Source: an uncultured Lentisphaeria bacterium | GTDB lineage: Bacteria; Verrucomicrobiota; Lentisphaeria; Victivallales; Victivallaceae | Reading direction: 5' to 3' | Assembly: GCA_937888615.1 (NCBI GenBank) | Contig: CALABZ010000375.1 | Span: 1 to 14,476 of the forward strand | DNA: 14,476 nucleotides | In this document: in pieces, positions 8,985-14,476 of the stretch | Layout of the letters: each line of letters starts with the position of its first letter | How positions within the stretch are numbered: position 1 is the first letter of the stretch | Translations under genes and position numbers: made by a program | Notes under the pieces: generated by a model | Told to the model about the DNA's origin: nothing | Seen by the model: only the letters and a program-made list of their open reading frames with translations | The model's database searches: none

Positions 8985-9386
8985 TTATTTGGAACGGCGT
9001 TTGATGAATTTCCAGACGTTCTGGGGAGACGTTTTGATCCCGAGAGATTCTAAATCACCGGCGATGGCGGCAGCTGATTTTCGCTCATTTTGCCAGGCAT
9101 TCAGGATCATATCCGCATATGGGGCAAGCATGCTGTGTCCCGGTCCGTTCTTCTTTTGGCGCTTCAGACTTATGTTTCGTTCGAAACCGATTTTCCAAAG
9201 CTGCGCCGGGCTGTAATGCCATAACTTGGTTTTTTCGTCCTCGAGCTGTTTATAAATTTTCGAATGATAGAATTTTATCAATGCTTCTTCCGGCGACAGA
9301 TGTTCCTTCCGGGCGATTTGAACGGCCACCGCCGCCGCTTTATTCGGAATCAGCAACCGTACATTTTTCTGATTTATTTCCTGCAT
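8985..9386 (-). CDS. Small cassette protein: partner-type N-terminus plus helix-turn-helix-like C-terminus
   Basis: 133 residues from the ATG at 9386, which has GAGGAG five bases upstream. An upstream in-frame TTG at 9401 is less likely. Residues 1-60 (IARKEHLSPEEALIKFYHSK, then EDEKTKLWHYSP) resemble short proteins that, as I recall, sit beside DUF3990 genes; the E-x-TKLWH-S signature is at 51-59. Residues 66-88 are basic and linker-like (KRQKKNGPGH). Residues 89-133 (PYADMILNAWQNERKSAAAI, then AGDLESLGIKTSPQNVWKFI, ending in KRRSK) have the pattern of a helix-turn-helix DNA-binding unit with a basic tail. The gene overlaps the 3' end of the DUF3990 gene by 13 bases, so the two are translationally coupled. 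Inference: the antitoxin and/or autorepressor of the cassette, possibly binding the palindrome at 10128-10148. No enzymatic motif is visible. Gene reality is well supported; the function is not established. Confidence 0.8.
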   Translation of the reverse strand: MQEINQKNVRLLIPNKAAAVAVQIARKEHLSPEEALIKFYHSKIYKQLEDEKTKLWHYSPAQLWKIGFERNISLKRQKKNGPGHSMLAPYADMILNAWQNERKSAAAIAGDLESLGIKTSPQNVWKFIKRRSK

Positions 9387-9874
9387 ACGATCTCCTCGCA
9401 ATCCAGATAATTCAGAACCAGGAGGGATTTTTCCGTATGAAACAGGATCTGATCCACCAACCGCCTGGTTTTCAACCTTTCCAACAATTCCGTTTTGGTG
9501 ATGATATCGCCTTCATAAAGTGCAAAACTCGCATATACCTGGTCGTTCGCCACCGGGCCCTTTATGATATCAAAGTCATGGTCAAAGTCAACAGACAGGC
9601 GGTTTTTCAGGACGAAATCAACCCAGCGCTCGTCCGCGTGCTCGAAAAGATCAATTTTCAGCATCGCATTCCGCAGAAAATCATCCGGTACTTCATAAAT
9701 TGAAATAAAGCCGGAATCCTGCTTTTCCCGGGCCGCTTTATTCTGCACAAACCTTCCGGCCTGCTCCCTGTTCGAAGTTGTATAAAAACCAATGCCGAAA
9801 TCACCGATCCGGTCGGGCGATAAAATTTTCGGCTTTTTCACTGCCTTGATTCCGCCGTGATACAACTTCATCAT
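9374..9874 (-). CDS. DUF3990 family protein (ADP-ribosyltransferase-like fold), candidate toxin
   Basis: 166 residues, about normal for the family. Recognisable signatures are KLYHGG at the N-terminus (H6), DFGIGFYTTSNREQAGRF (25-42, with Y31 and T32), DFDIIKGPVANDQVY (100-114) and DQILFHTEKSL (141-151). The YHG and G-x-GFY-x-T motifs correspond to the first two strands of the ADP-ribosyltransferase/PARP-like NAD pocket. The third catalytic position is not certain; the candidates are Q142 or E148. No signal peptide or membrane segment is seen, so it should be cytoplasmic. Its ATG overlaps the DUF3791 stop (ATGA, 9871-9874) with GGAG upstream, and its 3' end overlaps the next gene. Family knowledge: DUF3990 genes usually sit beside DUF3791 genes in gut and host-associated bacteria. 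Toxin activity is inference from fold and context. A second ATG one codon later is equally possible. Confidence 0.88.
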   Translation of the reverse strand: MMKLYHGGIKAVKKPKILSPDRIGDFGIGFYTTSNREQAGRFVQNKAAREKQDSGFISIYEVPDDFLRNAMLKIDLFEHADERWVDFVLKNRLSVDFDHDFDIIKGPVANDQVYASFALYEGDIITKTELLERLKTRRLVDQILFHTEKSLLVLNYLDCEEIVCRK

Positions 9875-10095
9875 TGCTTGCTCCGGTTTTTGATGAATTT
9901 TTCGATATCAGCCAGGATTTCCTTACGGCTCATGGAATGCAGGACATCATAAAATTCCATCAGGTAGTCAATGACTCCCAGTTTCTTAAAATAATCCACG
10001 ACTTTTCCGCCGGTACTGCCGATTTCCGTTTTATATTCTTCGATGCAGAATGCCACGAATGCCAATTTCTTTTCATCCAAAGTTTTTCCGCTCAT
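9871..10095 (-). CDS. DUF3791 family small protein
   Basis: 74 residues from the ATG at 10095, preceded by TGGAGG seven bases upstream. A TTG five codons earlier (10110) would leave no room for a ribosome site. The protein matches the DUF3791 pattern: KLAFVAFCIEEYKTEIGSTG, a central DYFKKLGVIDYL, then EFYDVLHSMSRKEILADIEKF and a basic end. It is all-helical in appearance, with no signal peptide, membrane segment or catalytic motif. It is the first gene of the cassette and its stop overlaps the start of the DUF3990 gene by four bases, so translation is coupled. Family members are almost always partners of DUF3990 proteins; an antitoxin or chaperone-like role is plausible but unproven. The region reads AT-richer than the flanking large genes (25 of 60 G+C in 9901-9960 against 37 of 60 in 4561-4620), hinting at separate ancestry. 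Confidence 0.87.
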   Translation of the reverse strand: MSGKTLDEKKLAFVAFCIEEYKTEIGSTGGKVVDYFKKLGVIDYLMEFYDVLHSMSRKEILADIEKFIKNRSKQ

Positions 10096-10114
10096 ATTCA
10101 GCCTCCACAATATT

Positions 10115-10148
10115 AATATACTCCGTCAATCTCTTATTGCAAGAGATT
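10115..10148 (-). promoter_or_regulatory. Candidate promoter with overlapping palindromic operator for the three-gene cassette
   Basis: On the minus strand TTGCAA (10142-10137) and TATATT (10120-10115) are separated by 16 bases, a plausible sigma-70 pair about 20 bases before the DUF3791 start codon. A perfect inverted repeat, AATCTCTT-N5-AAGAGATT (10128-10148), is centred on the -35 hexamer. No T run follows on either strand, so it is not an intrinsic terminator. This geometry suits a repressor dimer blocking RNA polymerase. The likely binder is a cassette protein, most simply the helix-turn-helix-like third gene product (inference). Confidence 0.55.
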
Positions 10149-10294
10149 AAAATATCAACTCTTATAAACTTTTCCGGTTCATTGAAAATGCCTTTGGCGC
10201 GCTGGAGGCGGCGTCCGGCATTTCTGCCGGCGAAACGAACCGAAAAAAGGTAGAAAGTTCATCTTAACCTCGAGGTGACAACCCGGAGGTAAAA
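10149..10294. other. Intergenic stretch with a small hairpin, possibly transposase-derived
   Basis: It contains CCGGCA-TTTC-TGCCGG (10215-10230), a 6-bp hairpin with no T run. The plus-strand frame leading into the small reading frame at 10295 is open from 10151 to 10264 (reading FIENAFGALEAASGISAGET and on), is broken by TAA at 10265-10267, and then stays open to 10429. This could be an extension of the transposase remnant carrying one stop, or chance. It also holds the upstream side of the cassette promoter. Confidence 0.3.
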
Positions 10295-10429
10295 ATGAAC
10301 GATTCGGACTTGAAAGACAATTATGGTGCACGACATGTCAGAGTCAAAGGCCATTGGAAGGTCTTCACACATTTGATGTTCGGTGTGATTGCCATAACCG
10401 TGAAACAGTTATTCAACATGTTTATTTAA
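10295..10429 (+). pseudogene. Remnant of a transposase C-terminus (44 codons)
   Basis: The plus-strand frame from ATG 10295 to TAA 10427-10429 reads MNDSDLKDNYGARHVRVKG, then HWKVFTHLMFGVIAITVKQL and FNMFI. The pattern R-x-VRVKG-x-KV-x-HLMFG-x-(I/L)A-x-T-x-x-QL is like the last 40 or so residues of DDE transposases, where an arginine-rich strand and a final hydrophobic helix close the domain. The family assignment is from memory of the pattern only. The catalytic DDE residues would lie upstream and are absent, so it cannot be an active transposase. A clear GGAGGT sits five bases before the ATG, so a short peptide could still be translated. It runs against its neighbours, next to the cassette promoter, and suggests past insertion-sequence activity here. 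Confidence 0.5.
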
Positions 10430-10446
10430 AACATCTTGGATTGATC

Positions 10447-10490
10447 AAAAAGTTATAATCTCCGTAATCCCGGAAGTCGGGAACGGAGAT
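10447..10490 (-). terminator. Hairpin with T-rich tail downstream of the secreted glycosidase-like gene
   Basis: The inverted repeat at 10458-10490 has arms ATCTCCGT/ACGGAGAT (8 bp) and TCCCG/CGGGA (5 bp), with a two-base bulge and the loop GAAGT. On the minus strand it is followed by TATAACTTTTT (10457-10447). It starts 79 bases after the stop codon at 10570, which fits a rho-independent terminator for the pseudopilin-glycosidase operon. The T run is interrupted, so efficiency is uncertain. A weaker AT-rich repeat, TCAAAAA-N6-TTTTTGA (10497-10516), lies just before it. Confidence 0.6.
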
Positions 10491-10569
10491 ATATGCTCAA
10501 AAAACAAGATTTTTGACGGTTCCGGACAGCGGCAGCATCAGCGTACCTCCAGCAGCGACAAATCCGAGC

Positions 10570-13500
10570 TCAAAACACCTCAAGTTCCGACAGCGCAAAG
10601 TTACTATGCTCAAATTCAATCCGCAACTCCTTGGCCTTCTCTTGTAAAAGCGGAACTTTCAAGCAATCCAAATCGGATTCGGCAAATTCAGCCGCCATAC
10701 GCCAATCACCGTTTTCAGTACGGACGCTCACCTTGCCGCATGGCAGGGATAATCCGGCGGCTTCATCCCGGCCGCCGTAAAGTTTCCAGCCTTTGACCCG
10801 ATAAAGCCGCAGTTCGCGCACTGTCTCCATTTGAGGAAGGGTCAGGGTAAGTGTGGGATGCTTGTCATTCTTCGCAGGCTGCCAGATCATATGACCGTCG
10901 CGCGGGTAACTTTCCCGAATGCCGTCGAGAAGTTGCAGCGCGGTTCCCCAGGCGTTGGTAAAATAGCGTGACGATTCAGAACTGGCGGTGATCCGCGGGC
11001 GTCCGGCGGGGAAAACACCTTTTTTGGCGTTGGTGTAATCCAACAGGCGCGGCACTCCGAATGCCGCCCGGTTGCCGGGAACCGTTCGTTTCGCTTCTTC
11101 ATCGGCAATGCGCCGACGAACCTGGTCAACGGTTTCCGTCCCGTCCGCCGTGGTGGCGGAATTGACATAGAGATGAACGGCCAACGGTTCGAAGTCATCG
11201 CTGAATGAACCTTGTTTCACTTCTACACTGCGTTTTTCAGAAGCTACATAAAGCAATCCTTCCGGCAGTTTTCCTTTGAATGTCATCCGGACTTTCCGGT
11301 TGGATGTATTCACGGCAATGATACAGAAACGCCCGGACTCCCCCTTTTTCAGCGAAACCTCATGAGAACTCCCGGATGGTGCGACAGTCACCTGCAAACC
11401 GTTCCGGACGTTGCCGTCAAGCAGGAAATCCTGAAGGCGCGCCGCCTCCGCGAAAAGCCAATCCGGTCCCAGGCGCGTCACTCCGAACATCTGGCTGGCA
11501 TGATAGAAATCATACAATAACACCCCTTTTCCGTTGGCGGCAAAAACCTGATAAAATTGGTTGCGCAACTCATCAAAAGTCGGAGGACGTCCCGGCGCGC
11601 CGCCTCCGCGCTGTTCGGGCATCCAGACAAATGCCTGGATCACACCCCAGGCCGGTTTGTACGCGGAAGCCTGTCGAATAAAGGCGGCAAGACCGTTCAT
11701 CGGCTGACGCGGACCGTTTTCAAAGTAATCCGGATAGTAATCGGGGATAAGAATATCACCTCCGTCCTGAAAATCGCGAATTCCCCCCGCGGTACAATTA
11801 AGCATCAGAGTGGGACGATAAGGATCGATCCGGGTTAAATACCGTCGGCACTCGGCATACCACGCGGGATTTTCGTTGCGCATATCCGGTTCATCGGCCA
11901 GATACCAGCCAAGAACAGGAGCGTCGGCGGCCGTTTGAATCAGGCGGTCCAGTACCTTTTTCTGATCTTCGGAAAGCCGTCCGATCAACTGTGAAGAATT
12001 GAAATGACGGTATTCAAAACGTCCGGAAAACTCCTGAAACGGAAACATCAGTCCCAAAGTCCGGGTAGACCCGGCAAAGTCATTGAAACAACGTCGGAAT
12101 TCCGCCGGGTCGGCATAACGGCTGTAAGTCATGAACGTCGTATTGCCCGGCAACGGTACATTCGGGGAAGAACGGAACCAACCACAAGGTAAAAAACGTT
12201 TGCCGTCCACCCGCGTTACGCCTTCATCATCAATCCGAATTTCCCCTTTTCGAGGCGGCAGCTTGCGGATTACCTGAGTATCCGAGGCTGAATCGCCATG
12301 AACAGTCAACTGGTAGTCACCGTCCGGCATGGACGCCAAATCAAATTCCACCGGCTTCCCATGCACACTTTTTTTCTCCAGCCGAAGCCCTTCCGGACCG
12401 GTCAGGATGAATTTCATTTCCTGTTTGCCGATGCCAGTGCGCAACTCCGCCACGGCTGAAATCCGTTTATCTTTCATGGTGGCGAAAATGGCATTACGAT
12501 ACCCCGGCTTTAAAATTTTCAGAAACACGGTCCGATTGTCAATCGCAATCTTTTCACGAACCACTTGAAGCAACGTATTGTCCAATGCCCGAAACTGACA
12601 CTCCAGCGTATAATCCCCAGCCGGAATTCCATCCGGCAAAGCCGCGGTAAAACGGGTATATTTCCCTGCCGGGACCGACAATCCGACTTCCGGCAGAACA
12701 ATCGGCTTCCCGCGAGAAACCAGCGTGGCCGTAACCGTTACAAGTCGATGCTCCCTGCCATGATTGACCACATCGCCCTGCAATATGGAACGGCAATTGT
12801 TCTGTTCCACACGGATGTTCTCAAGCCCAAGCGAAGATTTACCGGGATACGCCGGGAAATTAATCGGAGTATATTCCCACGGGCGGTCGAACAATTCGCC
12901 GCGCAGGGGTGAAAACGAGCCATATTCAACCGGATGAACCGTATAACGCGAACGCGCCACATTGAACCGCCATTGCGTCTTCTCCCCAAAGTTCAAAGCG
13001 GCAAAAGGGATTCGAAGGCGCACGGTATAACGATCCGCGGCAACTTCCGTGGAAACCGCGACAAAACCACGCCAATTCCGCACAAAAGCCAGACTCCCGG
13101 TTCCGGTATTGTCGTCCTGCTGATGAAACTCGCTGAACTCGCCCCGGGTATTGACCATCCATTTATACTGCCCGGTTGTCCCCGGGGCGGCGGCAATGGC
13201 AAATTCGATGCCGTCATCCTTCCACAAATGAGGGCTGCCGCTTTTATGAACCGCTTTTAATTTTGTGGTATCCGGCTCGAAAGCTTCTATCAACACCTGA
13301 ATCGAACGGGCGTCCGAACCGATTTTAAACCGGGTTTTCGCGGTCAGCGGCACCCCTTTGTACAAGGACTGAAAACCTTCCCGCCAAGGTTCCCCGGCCA
13401 GGACATCCGGTTCGGCAGCCGGCGGAACAATCTGTAAATCCAGATGAGTACGCACCAGAACCTGCCGGTCATCCGGTGTTCCGGTAATCAAAGTCACGCC

Positions 13501-13866
13501 CAAACGGTAATCGCCTGTCGGCCAACCGTTGGTCGGAAGTGAAATCTGTTTCCGGTCCGTATTCCATTCGGTCCGGGGTAGCCAGACCGCATTCTGGACG
13601 CCGCCGAACACATAATTCACATCCTGTTCCCGCGCCGCATCGCGTCGAAATACTCCCGGAACCTGCCTTATATCCGCCGGCAAATTCGGCGCACTCCCAA
13701 AAACCTGCCAACCCCGTAGAGTATGTCCCTTTCCTTCCCCGGTACGGACTATCTCAAACTGTAAATTTTCTCCGGAGCGCAACACTTTTTTAGATAACTG
13801 AATTTGAAAGCTCTGCGCCGACAGCAGCAGTGGCAGACATCCCAATGCAAATATGAATTTTCTCAT
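10570..13866 (-). CDS. Large secreted multidomain glycoside hydrolase-like protein (CBM9-like, GH-A-like core, discoidin-like)
   Basis: This 1098-residue protein begins with a signal peptide (MRKFIFALGCLPLLLSAQ, cleavage near 17-18; no lipobox after the Leu run). Residues about 155-335 resemble a CBM9-like/DOMON carbohydrate-binding sandwich (HLWKDDGIEFAI, YTVRLRIPFAALNF, WRFNVARSRY). Residues about 345-535 look like two Ig-like linker domains. The core (about 540-900) has a GH-A-type start (VTRVDGKRFLPCGWF), the strand VLGWYLADEPD with E659 as candidate acid/base, DILIPDYYPDYF, PTFDELRNQFYQVF and GVLLYDFY, then a short beta-rich domain. Residues about 955-1098 resemble an F5/8 type C (discoidin) domain (ITASSESS, LLDGI, ELRIEFEHSNFALSELEVF). 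The substrate is not predictable. The candidate nucleophile on strand 7 is not obvious (GVIQAFVWMPEQ), so a binding-only role cannot be excluded. It begins 21 bases after the pseudopilin stop; its GAGG site lies about 12 bases before the ATG. Confidence 0.85.
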   Translation of the reverse strand: MRKFIFALGCLPLLLSAQSFQIQLSKKVLRSGENLQFEIVRTGEGKGHTLRGWQVFGSAPNLPADIRQVPGVFRRDAAREQDVNYVFGGVQNAVWLPRTEWNTDRKQISLPTNGWPTGDYRLGVTLITGTPDDRQVLVRTHLDLQIVPPAAEPDVLAGEPWREGFQSLYKGVPLTAKTRFKIGSDARSIQVLIEAFEPDTTKLKAVHKSGSPHLWKDDGIEFAIAAAPGTTGQYKWMVNTRGEFSEFHQQDDNTGTGSLAFVRNWRGFVAVSTEVAADRYTVRLRIPFAALNFGEKTQWRFNVARSRYTVHPVEYGSFSPLRGELFDRPWEYTPINFPAYPGKSSLGLENIRVEQNNCRSILQGDVVNHGREHRLVTVTATLVSRGKPIVLPEVGLSVPAGKYTRFTAALPDGIPAGDYTLECQFRALDNTLLQVVREKIAIDNRTVFLKILKPGYRNAIFATMKDKRISAVAELRTGIGKQEMKFILTGPEGLRLEKKSVHGKPVEFDLASMPDGDYQLTVHGDSASDTQVIRKLPPRKGEIRIDDEGVTRVDGKRFLPCGWFRSSPNVPLPGNTTFMTYSRYADPAEFRRCFNDFAGSTRTLGLMFPFQEFSGRFEYRHFNSSQLIGRLSEDQKKVLDRLIQTAADAPVLGWYLADEPDMRNENPAWYAECRRYLTRIDPYRPTLMLNCTAGGIRDFQDGGDILIPDYYPDYFENGPRQPMNGLAAFIRQASAYKPAWGVIQAFVWMPEQRGGGAPGRPPTFDELRNQFYQVFAANGKGVLLYDFYHASQMFGVTRLGPDWLFAEAARLQDFLLDGNVRNGLQVTVAPSGSSHEVSLKKGESGRFCIIAVNTSNRKVRMTFKGKLPEGLLYVASEKRSVEVKQGSFSDDFEPLAVHLYVNSATTADGTETVDQVRRRIADEEAKRTVPGNRAAFGVPRLLDYTNAKKGVFPAGRPRITASSESSRYFTNAWGTALQLLDGIRESYPRDGHMIWQPAKNDKHPTLTLTLPQMETVRELRLYRVKGWKLYGGRDEAAGLSLPCGKVSVRTENGDWRMAAEFAESDLDCLKVPLLQEKAKELRIEFEHSNFALSELEVF

Positions 13867-13887
13867 GACAAAAGCGCCTCATATGAG

Positions 13888-14476
13888 TCAATTGACTTTA
13901 TAGACAAACCAGGCATAAGTACTTCCCGGATGCGGTCCCACATCCTTCCCGGTCACATCAGTGTGCAAATGGCTCTCCACCTGTCCGCCGGCGAACAACA
14001 TATTGGCCCGGTTCTGATGTCGCAGTGCTATCTTGAAATAACTTGCACTGGGGTCATGAATATATTCGTTTCTGCTTTCGAAAGCGGGCGTGTTGTGGGG
14101 AGAATCAAGCGTCATCAATAAGTTTGACGGATGTTTCAACTGCACAAATTTAACATAAAATGCGTAAGGATCGGAACCGGATTTGACATACTCATGTCCA
14201 TACGCCACCGAACGTCCGTAAGACGAAAAATAATCCCGGGTTTTACCGGGAGGCAGACGATATGAGGGACAAAAACGAAGTTTCAACGCCATTTGAACCG
14301 GTACATATGGAGAAAGCGGATAGTTGTTGGACTTTCGTTGAGTGTCATTCACCGCGGAACTGGTATCGACATGCCAGAAATAGTATTTACCATCCGGTCT
14401 TGAAAGAGTTCTGGCCACGTAATCCGCATTGTCATTGCCGTATAACTGTTCAGCGACGCCCCATTGTTTCAAGTTG
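13888..14476 (-). CDS. DUF1559/H-X9-DG-type pseudopilin-like protein, 5' end outside the window
   Basis: 195 codons are visible before the stop at 13888-13890; the frame is still open at the right edge, so the N-terminus is missing. In this family that part holds the prepilin cleavage site and the hydrophobic helix. The visible part ends with RHQNRANMLFAGGQVESHLH (13963-14022), which aligns with the H-x9-DG motif typical of these proteins (RH...ANVLFADGHV); here FAGGQV replaces FADGHV. The upstream part is rich in Tyr, Ser and Pro (YYFWHVDTSS, YGRSVAYGHEYVKSG), like the variable C-terminal domain of these pilin-like proteins. They occur in large numbers in Planctomycetes and Lentisphaerota and are thought to be exported by a type II secretion-like system. 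It probably heads an operon with the secreted glycosidase-like gene, suggesting a surface glycan-binding partner (inference). Confidence 0.8.
   Translation of the reverse strand, partial: NLKQWGVAEQLYGNDNADYVARTLSRPDGKYYFWHVDTSSAVNDTQRKSNNYPLSPYVPVQMALKLRFCPSYRLPPGKTRDYFSSYGRSVAYGHEYVKSGSDPYAFYVKFVQLKHPSNLLMTLDSPHNTPAFESRNEYIHDPSASYFKIALRHQNRANMLFAGGQVESHLHTDVTGKDVGPHPGSTYAWFVYKVN

Noticed and set aside
9387..9401. TTG start adding five residues to the third cassette protein
   Set aside because: The ATG at 9386 has GAGGAG at good spacing; the TTG has no comparable site.
9119..9703. Plus-strand 194-codon frame across the cassette
   Set aside because: It crosses two minus-strand genes with family signatures and overlapping starts; no ribosome site or domain supports it.
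10096..10110. TTG start for the DUF3791 protein
   Set aside because: It overlaps the GGAGG that serves the ATG at 10095 and would lie too close to the -10 box.
1..14476. CRISPR array, tRNA, rRNA or riboswitch
   Set aside because: No regularly spaced repeats, cloverleaf-like sequence or conserved RNA core was seen in any gap.

Overview
The window looks like chromosomal DNA of a bacterium of the Planctomycetes-Verrucomicrobia-Lentisphaerae group. A Lentisphaerota (Victivallis-like) genome is my best guess. The guess rests on the H-X9-DG/DUF1559-type pseudopilin directly upstream of a large secreted multidomain glycosidase-like protein, an arrangement I associate with that group. No rRNA or other phylogenetic marker is present, so this is inference. 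Every clear gene lies on the minus strand, so the map reads right to left.

Right part (10570-14476): the C-terminal part of a DUF1559/H-X9-DG pseudopilin-like protein enters from the right edge. Only 21 bases later comes a 1098-residue secreted protein: signal peptide, CBM9-like domain, beta-sandwich linkers, a GH-A-like (TIM-barrel) core and a C-terminal discoidin-like domain. The two probably form an operon for surface glycan capture and cleavage. A hairpin followed by a T-rich run (10447-10490) probably ends it.

Middle part (about 8719-10569): an accessory segment with a tight, overlapping three-gene cassette. It encodes a DUF3791 protein, a DUF3990 protein (ADP-ribosyltransferase-like fold) and a third small protein that joins a partner-type N-terminus to a helix-turn-helix-like C-terminus. 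A perfect 8+8 bp inverted repeat overlaps the candidate -35 box of its promoter, as expected for an autoregulated toxin-antitoxin or defence cassette. On the plus strand the cassette is flanked by what look like gene remnants: a transposase C-terminus at 10295-10429 and a frameshifted fragment at 8814-8973.

Left part (1-8718): a B12-binding-type radical SAM enzyme of unknown substrate is followed by a very large open frame. I checked that frame codon by codon: it has no stop from its ATG at 6984 to base 1 (2328 codons). It is a cyclic beta-1,2-glucan synthase-type protein (NdvB/ChvB/Cgs architecture: GT84, glycoamylase-like domain, GH94), cut by the window before its catalytic phosphorylase domain.

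No tRNA, rRNA, CRISPR array or complete insertion sequence was seen. The long plus-strand open frames inside the large genes are antisense shadows.
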